Assembly: GCA_903953985.1 (NCBI GenBank)
Contig: CAJBLW010000191.1
Span: 1-13,029, forward strand
Length of the DNA: 13,029 nucleotides
Direction of reading: 5' to 3'
From: an uncultured Burkholderiales bacterium
Lineage (GTDB): Bacteria > Pseudomonadota > Gammaproteobacteria > Burkholderiales > Burkholderiaceae_C
Below the pieces are notes generated by a model that was not told where the DNA came from, did no database searches, and worked only from the letters and a program-made list of their open reading frames with translations. Within the stretch, counting starts at the first letter, position 1. Each line of letters starts with the position of its first letter. Positions 1 through 6,438 of the stretch are shown here, piece after piece. The translations under genes and the position numbers were made by a program.

Positions 1-744
1 AAGACCCATAGGCTCGAGCATGCGGCCAATGATCATGGGGTCAGCGGGGAACATCTCACCAATCATGGTGATAGTCGGTTTGTCCGATCGGCCTGTGCGA
101 GGCGCTTGAACGGGGCCCGCCACAATTTCTTCGCGTGCATATTTCAGCATCGCGCCAGCTAAAACATCTTTGGCTTCTGCGTGCGTGGGCACGCCAAAGC
201 CTGGCACATCGACACCAATGATTCGTACGCCATTGATCTCTTTGGGCAGCAATTGCAACGGCACGCCACTGGCTGTGGGTACGCACAAATTGATGATCAC
301 AATGGCGTCGTATTTTTCAGGATCAGCCTGGTCATAAACAGACTCGCGAATGTCTTCGAACAACTTGCCCGTCACCAAGGACTCTGAGTTGAAAGGCACG
401 TAGCCGACACTGCGCCGAGCGCCGTAGAAATGCGAGGTGAAGGTCAGGCCATACACGCAGCAAGCGGAACCCGACAAAATGGTGGCGGTGCGGCGCATGC
501 GAAGGCCAACACGCAGAGAGCCAAAAGCAGGACACATGCTTTGCGGCTGATCGTGCGGACCTGCTTTGGGGTCCACCGGATAGTCCTTGGCATACTGCGC
601 CAGCACTTCAGACTTGCCTGAGGCTTTGGCCGCTGCCAGCATTTTTTCACCACCGGAGTGGCAGCCCATGCCATCACCCTCGATGGTGGTGCTCATGCCC
701 GCTGGGGCTTGAGAGGCTGGGACGATAGGAATCGTTTTGCTCAT
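1..744 (-). CDS. bchY: Chlorophyllide a oxidoreductase subunit BchY (3' end cut by window edge)
   Basis: BchY is one half of the catalytic BchY-BchZ component of chlorophyllide a oxidoreductase (COR), which reduces the C7=C8 bond of ring B in bacteriochlorophyllide a synthesis. The frame is open from the ATG at 744-742 to base 1, giving the first 248 residues. It has cysteines at C28 (in GMGCHSGG), C71 (QSMCPAFG), C95/C96 (SACCVYG) and C154 (NLCVP). The nitrogenase-like family uses conserved cysteines of this kind to hold a 4Fe-4S cluster; which of them are ligands here is inferred, not shown. The ATG lies 4 bases after the bchX stop, so the two are probably translationally coupled. The order crtE-crtF-bchC-bchX-bchY is the classic purple-bacterial superoperon, and bchZ is expected just beyond the left edge. 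No internal stop or frameshift is seen. Confidence 0.93.
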   Translation of the reverse strand, partial: MSKTIPIVPASQAPAGMSTTIEGDGMGCHSGGEKMLAAAKASGKSEVLAQYAKDYPVDPKAGPHDQPQSMCPAFGSLRVGLRMRRTATILSGSACCVYGLTFTSHFYGARRSVGYVPFNSESLVTGKLFEDIRESVYDQADPEKYDAIVIINLCVPTASGVPLQLLPKEINGVRIIGVDVPGFGVPTHAEAKDVLAGAMLKYAREEIVAGPVQAPRTGRSDKPTITMIGEMFPADPMIIGRMLEPMGL

Positions 745-748
745 GGTG

Positions 749-1759
749 TCAGACTTCGTCGTACACAACTTCAAGCGTGGGCTTGCTGGTGTCGGTCTTG
801 CCGCACATGTCAAATTGGGTGGCTGGCTCCAGCACCACATCGCGACCGACGGCTGAAGCGGCGAACAAGCCCAGCAACTGGTCTTGTGTCATGGGGTTGG
901 GACGGATCGGCACCGACGTGGCCACGTTGGCAGCCAGTTCGGCAAACATGGGGCCCCAAACTGATTCTGGGCGGCCAATGATTTCGTAACTGGCGCTCTT
1001 TCTGCGGATGTCTTCATTGGCCGGGATGGTGGACAACACAGGTATTCCGACCTTGGTGGCAAAGTTGGCGGCTTCGCCCGTGCCGTCGTCGCGGTTGATT
1101 ACCATGCCAGCCACACCCACATTGCCACCGAGCTTGCGGAAATATTCAACCGCAGAGCACACGTTGTTGGCGACATACAGGGACTGCAAATCGTTGCTGG
1201 CCACCACAATCACTTTTTGGCACATGTCGCGTGCAATGGGCAAACCAAAACCGCCACAGACCACGTCGCCCAAGAAGTCAAGCAGCACATAGTCAAAGCC
1301 CCACTCGTGAAAGCCCAGCTTTTCTAACAACTCAAAGCCATGGATGATGCCGCGACCACCGCAGCCACGACCAACCTCAGGTCCACCCAATTCCATGGCG
1401 TACACGCCATCGCGCTTGAAGCAGACATCGCCAATGGCCACCGCCTCACCTGCCAATTTTTTCTTGGAAGATGTCTCAATGATGGTGGGGCATGCACGGC
1501 CTCCGAACAACAAACTGGTGGTGTCGCTTTTCGGGTCGCAACCGATCAACAAAACCTTTTTACCTTGCTGCGCCATCATGTAACTCAGATTGGCCAAGGT
1601 GAAGCTCTTGCCAATACCGCCTTTGCCGTAAATGGCAATGATTTGCGTCTCTTTGGTAGGAACTTGGGTGCTGACGGGTTCGGGGTTCTGAGCAGCCTCA
1701 TTGCGAAGGCGATCAACAAATTGAATTGTTTTCTCGGCGGGCGTGGTGTGTGTATTCAT
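749..1759 (-). CDS. bchX: Chlorophyllide a oxidoreductase iron protein BchX
   Basis: BchX is the ATP-dependent iron protein of COR. It is a NifH/BchL-like homodimer that passes electrons from a 4Fe-4S cluster to BchY-BchZ. The 336-residue product has a P-loop GKGGIGKS at about 45-52, a second nucleotide-contact segment GCDPKSD at 73-79, and the two cysteines expected to bridge the cluster: C133 (GRGCGGRGI) and C168 in the switch II-like DFLGDVVCGGF (161-171). The frame is open upstream to 1795, but the ATG at 1759 is preferred because it overlaps the bchC stop as ATGA, a typical coupling arrangement. The family normally has a short variable N-terminal tail like residues 1-38 here. COR of this class is oxygen-sensitive, which matters for an organism that also carries LPOR. 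Confidence 0.95.
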   Translation of the reverse strand: MNTHTTPAEKTIQFVDRLRNEAAQNPEPVSTQVPTKETQIIAIYGKGGIGKSFTLANLSYMMAQQGKKVLLIGCDPKSDTTSLLFGGRACPTIIETSSKKKLAGEAVAIGDVCFKRDGVYAMELGGPEVGRGCGGRGIIHGFELLEKLGFHEWGFDYVLLDFLGDVVCGGFGLPIARDMCQKVIVVASNDLQSLYVANNVCSAVEYFRKLGGNVGVAGMVINRDDGTGEAANFATKVGIPVLSTIPANEDIRRKSASYEIIGRPESVWGPMFAELAANVATSVPIRPNPMTQDQLLGLFAASAVGRDVVLEPATQFDMCGKTDTSKPTLEVVYDEV

Positions 1760-2709
1760 GCGTGAGCGCTCCAGTCCAGGACCATTTTTAGACAATCAAC
1801 ATCACCGAATGCTGTTTCGTAAGCAGCGGTGGCAGATTCGGCGGTTTGAACATGCGTGATCAACCCTTTGAGAGACAGTTGGCCGGTGTCGACCAACTGG
1901 TTAACCGCCAATAAATCTGGACGTCTCCACTCACCGGACAATCGAATGCGGGCTTCGCGCAAAACGGCTTGAGCTGACGAGAAGTGCAAGTTTTGATTGA
2001 ACAAACCTGCCAGCACCAACTCACCCCCTGGACGAATTCTTTGAATCAGAGTGTCCAAGATCAGGGTGTCCCCACTGACGTCATAAATGGCTTGGTAGGC
2101 CCTGTGGTCATCGTCTTCTGGACGAACGACGGTGTAGCCCTCAGCACCGTGCGCACGCTCAGGCTGCGTTTCCCAAACCGTGGGGGGAGCAAAACCAGCA
2201 GCCACAGTCAGGCGTGCCAGCAAACGACCCATCACACCATGACCGACGATCAAATCAGGCGGGGTGAAAGGCTCTTGCGCACCGCCACCCGAGACTGCGT
2301 GGTAAGCCGTTGCAGCCAGTGCCAACAAAACAGCATCTGGCCCCCGTTGGTCAGCGATGGGGAAAATTTTCTGATCCGACACGACCAAACGAGAGGCCGC
2401 TCCTCCAAACAGGCTTTTCACGCCCGTGAAGCAATTGGCACCGGGAACGAAAACCGTTTGACCTTCTTTGAGTTTCGCGCCGAGTGGCGCCTTCACCACT
2501 TGACCCACGGTCTCATAGCCGGGCACCAGCGGATAGGTGCTGCCCATGAATGCGGGCATGCTGCCATCCCACAACATTCGTTCAGTTCCAGTGCTGATGC
2601 CGCTGTACTGCACGGCAACTTCCACTTCACCCGCTTGCAGTTGTGGCAGGGCCAAGGCCTGCAAGGACAACTGTCTGGGTTGGTCAAAAACGACTGCGGT
2701 TGATTTCAT
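1756..2709 (-). CDS. bchC: 3-hydroxyethyl bacteriochlorophyllide a dehydrogenase BchC (superoperon copy)
   Basis: BchC oxidises the C3 1-hydroxyethyl group to acetyl near the end of bacteriochlorophyllide a synthesis. The 317-residue protein is an MDR-like (zinc alcohol dehydrogenase-related) enzyme. It has the BchC-typical N-terminal blocks SGISTGTER (36-44) and VPGYETVG (62-69), and the nucleotide-binding turn GHGVMG (156-161). Near residues 90-103 it has the common NCFTGV...LFGG form. Its start is fixed by the conserved MKxxAVVF opening. No Shine-Dalgarno sequence precedes the ATG, and the best promoter match ends only 6 bases before it. It follows crtF after 61 bp, and its stop overlaps the bchX start. 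A second complete bchC lies at 6439-7386. Confidence 0.95.
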   Translation of the reverse strand: MKSTAVVFDQPRQLSLQALALPQLQAGEVEVAVQYSGISTGTERMLWDGSMPAFMGSTYPLVPGYETVGQVVKAPLGAKLKEGQTVFVPGANCFTGVKSLFGGAASRLVVSDQKIFPIADQRGPDAVLLALAATAYHAVSGGGAQEPFTPPDLIVGHGVMGRLLARLTVAAGFAPPTVWETQPERAHGAEGYTVVRPEDDDHRAYQAIYDVSGDTLILDTLIQRIRPGGELVLAGLFNQNLHFSSAQAVLREARIRLSGEWRRPDLLAVNQLVDTGQLSLKGLITHVQTAESATAAYETAFGDVDCLKMVLDWSAHA

Positions 2710-2712
2710 GAC

Positions 2713-2730
2713 TGTATTGTTGAGCTTACA
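2713..2730. promoter_or_regulatory. PpsR/CrtJ-type operator 1 of bchC (TGT-N12-ACA)
   Basis: TGTATTGTTGAGCTTACA matches the PpsR/CrtJ consensus TGT-N12-ACA exactly at both ends. It lies just upstream of the bchC start and covers the likely -10 region. Its neighbour begins after exactly 8 bp, the tandem arrangement known from bchC promoters of purple bacteria. PpsR/CrtJ represses pigment genes under oxygen. No ppsR gene is in the window, so the regulator is inferred. Confidence 0.72.
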
Positions 2731-2744
2731 CTGACAGGTGTCAA
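2716..2744 (-). promoter_or_regulatory. Probable sigma70 promoter of bchC inside the crtF-bchC gap
   Basis: On the minus strand a perfect -35 hexamer TTGACA (2744-2739) is followed after 17 bases by AACAAT (2721-2716; 4 of 6 matches to TATAAT). Both hexamers lie within the two PpsR-type palindromes. The start point would fall within a few bases of the bchC ATG at 2709, so the transcript would be leaderless or nearly so, in keeping with the lack of a Shine-Dalgarno sequence. The -10 assignment is the weaker part. Confidence 0.5.
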
Positions 2745-2756
2745 ATAAGATTTACA
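2739..2756. promoter_or_regulatory. PpsR/CrtJ-type operator 2 of bchC (TGT-N12-ACA)
   Basis: TGTCAAATAAGATTTACA matches TGT-N12-ACA exactly and contains, on the opposite strand, the TTGACA -35 hexamer. It starts 26 bp from the start of operator 1 (8-bp spacer). Binding here would block RNA polymerase at bchC independently of the upstream crtE promoter. Confidence 0.75.
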
Positions 2757-2770
2757 TAAATGGGAAAATT

Positions 2771-3958
2771 CTAGGGTAAACACTGACGTTTACGCCCAAC
2801 GAGAATCTGCGCATGGATGGGCATGGTGTTTGGAACGCGCTCGATTTGTGCGAAACCCGCCTCTTGCATCAATCGCATCAGCTCTTCTGGGGTACGCAGG
2901 CGACCCGCCCCCATGGCCAACAGGTAAAAGTGGAAATAGGCATCTGACTGTGTGTAGCCATCCTGCGCGCCTGACTGTGTTTGGGCCATGGGCTCGGCCA
3001 TCAGCAAGACACCCCCCACAGGCAAAGCGGTGTGGATTTTTTTGAGCAAAAGTTTGACCACCTCATCGGGATGGTCATGGGCCACCCGAACCAAGGTCAC
3101 CAGGTCGGCACCTTGGGGCAAGGGGTCGTGCAGAAAACTGCCTGGACACAAGCGCATCCGGTCAAGCAAGCCCTGTGCGCTGACATGGGCTTTGGCCAAG
3201 GCCAAGACAGGGGGCAAGTCAAACAACTGGAGAGACAAGTGTGGCGCGTGATTGGCCAAATCACTGGCAAAACGCCCCTTGCCCGCACCCACATCCAGCA
3301 CACACCGATGCTCATCAAAAGCATAGGACGACAAAATTTCTTGGACCACAAAACCTTGCGATGCGGCCATCAAGTCGGAATACCGACTGAACTTGTCTTG
3401 CGCTGCACGGTCAGCGGCCTGTTCGTCGTGCGCATAAGGCCAATACTCGGCCATGCCGCCCTGCCAAGCGTTCTTCAAGAAACCCAAGGGGTCTTGCATG
3501 TCGCCATAGAGCAAGTGGTTGTGTTCAATCATGGCGCCAATACCGGGGTGGATCGCCAAGGGCACGCCCAGCGGCCCCAGTCCAAAACGGGCCTGGCTTC
3601 TGAACTCCAGCAAACCCAAAGACACCGCCGACAGCAACAAGCGCTGCAACAAGGGTTCGGGAACGCCAACGCGAAGCGCGATTTGTTTGAGATCAGCCGG
3701 TGCTTGCTGCAGCATTTTGAACAAATCCAAGCGGACACAGCCCAGCAAAACCTGCGAATACACAAAGCCCGACATCAAGTCAAACAACTTTTGTGTGCGA
3801 CGCCGCGTGACCCAACGCGTCAAGGGGTTGCTCAAGGACCATTGGTAAAGCTTGGGGCTGGCATACACGTGCTCCAGCCATTGGAGAAATCGGTCATGCC
3901 AGGTCGTCACGTCAGGCAAGGAGTAAGGCGTATGGGTAATGTCCGCAGGCTGAGTCAT
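2771..3958 (-). CDS. crtF: Carotenoid O-methyltransferase CrtF (hydroxyneurosporene/demethylspheroidene type)
   Basis: CrtF transfers a methyl group from S-adenosylmethionine to the tertiary C1 hydroxyl of acyclic carotenoids in the spheroidene or spirilloxanthin pathway. The 395-residue protein has the layout of the family: an N-terminal dimerisation and winged-helix part (about 55-130), then a Rossmann methyltransferase domain with SAM motif I LDVGAGKGRF at 221-230, and LVRVAHDHPDE further on, where O-methyltransferases of this family carry a conserved histidine. Its ATG lies 18 bases after the crtE stop, so it is co-transcribed with crtE; a 61-bp gap with its own operators separates it from bchC. 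The precise carotenoid substrate cannot be read from the sequence. Confidence 0.9.
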   Translation of the reverse strand: MTQPADITHTPYSLPDVTTWHDRFLQWLEHVYASPKLYQWSLSNPLTRWVTRRRTQKLFDLMSGFVYSQVLLGCVRLDLFKMLQQAPADLKQIALRVGVPEPLLQRLLLSAVSLGLLEFRSQARFGLGPLGVPLAIHPGIGAMIEHNHLLYGDMQDPLGFLKNAWQGGMAEYWPYAHDEQAADRAAQDKFSRYSDLMAASQGFVVQEILSSYAFDEHRCVLDVGAGKGRFASDLANHAPHLSLQLFDLPPVLALAKAHVSAQGLLDRMRLCPGSFLHDPLPQGADLVTLVRVAHDHPDEVVKLLLKKIHTALPVGGVLLMAEPMAQTQSGAQDGYTQSDAYFHFYLLAMGAGRLRTPEELMRLMQEAGFAQIERVPNTMPIHAQILVGRKRQCLP

Positions 3959-3976
3959 GGCAGGCTTGAGTGAGGA

Positions 3977-4906
3977 TTAACGGGTCAAGGCAGAGGATGA
4001 TTTTTTGGCTTTGGGACGCTGCAGGTCCAAAGCCTTTTTCCGATAGCTCTCACACATGGACTTGGGCACCAAGCGCTCAGACTCCAGCATCACCAATTGA
4101 CGGAGCATGTCGCGGCAAGAGCAATCCGGAATGGCATGGGCAGCTTGCGCGATCAGCCCATCAAAGTGCAGGATGGCGCCGTCCAAACCCAAGGCCTGGG
4201 CAGAACTGGGGCGCTCGTTGAGCGTGTCTTGCCCTACGGGTTTGCCCAAACTGGCCACATCACCCAACACATCGCGAATGTCATCGGCCACCTGATAGGC
4301 CTCCCCTAAGAAGGCCCCCAAAGGGGCCCAAGGCTCGGGCGACTGTCCGCTGGCAATCGCGCCAGCACAGGTTGCAGAGACAAACAGAGACCCTGTTTTT
4401 GCACGTTGGTATTGGGCCAAATCAGCGGTGGTTTCACACTCCCAAGCCTGTCCCGCCACAATGCCGTAGGGCAAACCCACGCCGCGCGAGAGGTTGTCCA
4501 TCAAGTCCAACAAGCGCTCAGGGTGCTGGCGTCCCGCCCGCAACAAGACTTGGTAAGCCATCACGATCAAGCCGTCGCCAGCCAACAAGGCCAACGGTTC
4601 GTTGAAGGCCTTGTGTACCGTAGGTTGGCCGCGCCGAAAATCGGCATTGTCAAAGATGGGCATGTCGTCGTGCACCAGCGAAGCGCAGTGCATGAATTCC
4701 AAGGCCACGGCGGCGGCATTGGTCAATTCCGGGGCATCATCCCCACAAGCTGTCGCCACGGCCAAACACAGTTGCGGCCGAATCCGTGCACCGCCAGAAA
4801 AAACGGCATGTGCCATGGCGGCCTGTAACCTGGGCGGCGCCCCCACCCCGGCCGCAGCGGTGAAGTGAAACTTCAGCGCCTCTTCTGCTCGCGTCATCAG
4901 ACCCAT
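3977..4906 (-). CDS. crtE: Geranylgeranyl diphosphate synthase CrtE
   Basis: CrtE makes geranylgeranyl diphosphate, the precursor of both carotenoids and the bacteriochlorophyll tail. The 309-residue protein has both aspartate-rich motifs of trans-prenyl diphosphate synthases: DDMPIFD at 80-86 (DDxxxxD form, type II GGPP synthases) and DDIRD at 208-212. It also has GGARIRP near 38-44 and LLAGDGL at 107-113. The ATG at 4906 follows a purine-rich AAGGGGG stretch 4 bases upstream; ATG codon 4 (4897) is a possible alternative. It is the first gene of the crtE-crtF-bchC-bchX-bchY operon, downstream of a near-consensus promoter covered by three PpsR-type palindromes. The C-terminal 15 residues are lysine/serine-rich and look like a non-conserved tail. 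Confidence 0.93.
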   Translation of the reverse strand: MGLMTRAEEALKFHFTAAAGVGAPPRLQAAMAHAVFSGGARIRPQLCLAVATACGDDAPELTNAAAVALEFMHCASLVHDDMPIFDNADFRRGQPTVHKAFNEPLALLAGDGLIVMAYQVLLRAGRQHPERLLDLMDNLSRGVGLPYGIVAGQAWECETTADLAQYQRAKTGSLFVSATCAGAIASGQSPEPWAPLGAFLGEAYQVADDIRDVLGDVASLGKPVGQDTLNERPSSAQALGLDGAILHFDGLIAQAAHAIPDCSCRDMLRQLVMLESERLVPKSMCESYRKKALDLQRPKAKKSSSALTR

Positions 4907-4929
4907 ACATCCCCCTTATTTCAGGAGCC

Positions 4930-4947
4930 TGTCAATGAAACATGACA
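4930..4947. promoter_or_regulatory. PpsR/CrtJ-type operator of crtE, proximal site
   Basis: TGTCAATGAAACATGACA is an exact TGT-N12-ACA palindrome with 5-bp arms (TGTCA/TGACA). It lies between the predicted transcription start and the crtE ATG, about +6 to +23, and is the gene-proximal member of a three-site array with 8-bp spacers. Confidence 0.72.
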
Positions 4948-4955
4948 TCCCCAGA

Positions 4956-4973
4956 TGTCAATATAACAAGACT
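4956..4973. promoter_or_regulatory. PpsR/CrtJ-type operator of crtE, middle site (imperfect)
   Basis: TGTCAATATAACAAGACT has a perfect left arm TGTCAAT but ends ACT instead of ACA. It is accepted because it sits exactly in register, 8 bp from both flanking exact palindromes, and it covers the -10 hexamer. Alone it would not be called. Confidence 0.55.
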
Positions 4974-4987
4974 TAACGGGTTGTCAA
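4960..4987 (-). promoter_or_regulatory. crtE: Sigma70 promoter of the crtE-crtF-bchCXY superoperon
   Basis: On the minus strand a perfect TTGACA (4987-4982) is followed after 16 bases by TATATT (4965-4960; one mismatch to TATAAT). The predicted start near 4953 gives a leader of about 46 bases to the crtE ATG. Both hexamers are buried in the PpsR-type array, so a strong promoter under tight repression is the natural reading. Confidence 0.72.
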
Positions 4988-4999
4988 TACATGTTGACA
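4982..4999. promoter_or_regulatory. PpsR/CrtJ-type operator of crtE, distal site
   Basis: TGTCAATACATGTTGACA is an exact TGT-N12-ACA site and the most symmetric of the set, with 6-bp arms TGTCAA/TTGACA. Its left arm is the complement of the -35 hexamer, so occupancy would directly block polymerase. Confidence 0.77.
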
Positions 5000-5122
5000 C
5001 TCGGCTTTGCGCCGCACTTGGCTGGCATGGGCCGTCGAATCGGCCCAACGGCACAAGCCGCTTGGACTCGCGGGCGCAAGGTGCACAGGGCTGAGGGATG
5101 TTTTTACAGGCGGGTAGGCGGC

Positions 5123-5147
5123 AAAAACGCATCCCAACTGATGCGTT
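5123..5147 (-). terminator. Probable intrinsic terminator upstream of the crtE promoter
   Basis: Reading the minus strand, AACGCATC and GATGCGTT form an 8-bp perfect stem with a 6-base loop, running into TTTTT at its end (5127-5123). It lies about 175 bases after the stop of the minus-strand hydrolase gene and before the crtE promoter, so it would insulate the operon from read-through. The stem is only half GC and the T run is short, so strength is uncertain. Part of the stem can pair alternatively (GGGATG 5095-5100 with CATCCC 5130-5135). Confidence 0.42.
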
Positions 5148-5321
5148 GCGCCCACGCCACGTCGGCTCCGTCTGCAAAAAAACGGGGCTAAGAGACCCGA
5201 TCCTGGATCAGCGCGGGCCAGTGGCTGGCCTTGCGCTGCTGCCCCCTAGGCTGGGGCATGGCGCGAAATCAGGGTTTCTCAAGCCCTGTGACGGGGCTGA
5301 AGCATTGGGCTAAAAAGCCGT

Positions 5322-6257
5322 TTATTTCAGCGCTTGCAGTTTTTTGTTGAGAAATTGTGTGACTTGGGCCAATCCCAGGTGCGCCTGCTCTTCCTGCAGC
5401 AAATGCCCCAAATTGGGCAACAACACGGTTTGAGAGTCTGCCAAAACACCCGCATAGCTTTGGGCGTTGCTGCTGGGAATCATGAGATCCGCTTGCCCCC
5501 AAAGGAGCAAGGTCGGGGCGGTGATTTTTTTCAAACGGGGCACGGGATCGGTGTAAATCGTCTGTTGGCCGCGCTCCAAAATGGCCCCTCGAACACCCGG
5601 CGCTCTGAGCATGTCGAAATAGCGTTCCACCAAACGATCCTCCAAAGCCGTGGCGTCGAAAAAGGCAGGTTCCAGTGATTTTCGAACCAAGTACTTGGGT
5701 AAAAAAAACTTCATCAAACCCATGACCGCTGGCATGGCATAGGGTTTGGAGCCTACGTCTTCGGCTTGGGGGTACCCGTCAGGCGCCATCAAGACCAAAG
5801 CCTTGACGCGTGGCCCTTGGGCGGCCGCGAAAGTCCAGGCCATTTTGCCACCCATGGAGTGGCCAATGACCGAGAGCTCGGCGACCCCCAGCTTGTCCAC
5901 GAAATGGGTCAAGGTGGCCAAATCTTTTTCTTCCGAATAATCGTTCACCGGGCTGGGGCCCGTCAAGCCGAAGCCGGGCAAATCGAGCCTGATCACGCGG
6001 TAATGCGGGTCCAGCTGGGCAGCCCAATTGTCCCAAGTTTGCAAACTGGAGCCAAAGCCATGCAACAACAACAGCACCGGTGCGCTCTTGGGCCCAGTGT
6101 CTTTGTAACGAATGTTCAAACCATCGACTTCTAGCACCGCCAGCGAGGGCTTGGCATAACGTTTCTCCAGCTCAGATGCGGGCATGTCTGAAGTCCAGAA
6201 TGCGAAAACCAAAGCGGCCAGAATCAAAACGCCCATAAACAACCATTTCATCGTCAT
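5322..6257 (-). CDS. Membrane-anchored alpha/beta hydrolase, substrate unknown
   Basis: The 311-residue protein begins with a hydrophobic helix (about 4-21, WLFMGVLILAALVFAFW), which looks like a membrane anchor with the catalytic domain outside the cytoplasm. An alpha/beta hydrolase fold follows: oxyanion-hole motif HGFG (66-69), nucleophile elbow GHSMGG with S134, probable acid D257 (LWGQADLMIP) and probable base H285 (NLGHLLQEE). The triad looks complete. It is not typical of BchO, the magnesium-chelatase-associated hydrolase of some photosynthesis clusters, which to my knowledge lacks this anchor. It could be an esterase, lipase or haloperoxidase-like enzyme. Two start codons (6257 and 6251) are possible. 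It is flanked by photosynthesis operons, 415 bp from crtE and divergent from bchC2, but a pigment-related job is only an inference from place. Confidence 0.8.
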   Translation of the reverse strand: MTMKWLFMGVLILAALVFAFWTSDMPASELEKRYAKPSLAVLEVDGLNIRYKDTGPKSAPVLLLLHGFGSSLQTWDNWAAQLDPHYRVIRLDLPGFGLTGPSPVNDYSEEKDLATLTHFVDKLGVAELSVIGHSMGGKMAWTFAAAQGPRVKALVLMAPDGYPQAEDVGSKPYAMPAVMGLMKFFLPKYLVRKSLEPAFFDATALEDRLVERYFDMLRAPGVRGAILERGQQTIYTDPVPRLKKITAPTLLLWGQADLMIPSSNAQSYAGVLADSQTVLLPNLGHLLQEEQAHLGLAQVTQFLNKKLQALK

Positions 6258-6438
6258 GCTGCCAACCTGTATGTCTACTTTTCACGGCCCATTATGTGGG
6301 TAAAACAAAGGGTGACTGACGGGCTCTCGGACAGCGCAAAGGCTCGACTGTGCGGTGAGCTTCGCGGCCCTGGTTCACGCATGTGCAGGCAGATGGACGT
6401 GACTGCGAGAAATTTTCAAGTGCGTCAAAATGTCCCCC

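Larger units (their letters stand above)
4907..5321. other. Non-coding 415-bp region between the hydrolase gene and crtE
   Basis: No credible gene is seen on either strand: the short open frames have no start signals or recognisable protein character. The crtE-proximal 100 bases hold the promoter and three PpsR-type operators. The middle holds a perfect 8-bp inverted repeat followed by a T run on the minus strand. The hydrolase-proximal 150 bases hold several weak GC-rich stem-loops (for example GGCT/AGCC at 5308-5319) without T tails. Confidence 0.6.

Noticed and set aside
1760..1795. Longer N-terminus for BchX starting at 1795
   Set aside because: The ATG at 1759 overlaps the bchC stop as ATGA and gives a normal family start; the extra 12 residues would lie in the bchC coding end.
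2981..3973. A 330-codon plus-strand frame opposite crtF
   Set aside because: It is a shadow of crtF, with skewed composition and no start signal; crtF has clear family motifs.
4932..5177. Open frames on both strands in the crtE upstream region (up to 81 codons)
   Set aside because: They run through the promoter and operator array, have Cys/Arg/Pro-rich composition with no recognisable domain, and lack ribosome sites.
5322..6257. Calling the alpha/beta hydrolase BchO
   Set aside because: The N-terminal membrane helix and the overall sequence do not match BchO as I know it; the fold alone is not enough for that name.
6268..6310. Possible PpsR sites around the TGTs at 6268, 6272 and 6295
   Set aside because: None has ACA at the required 12-base spacing.
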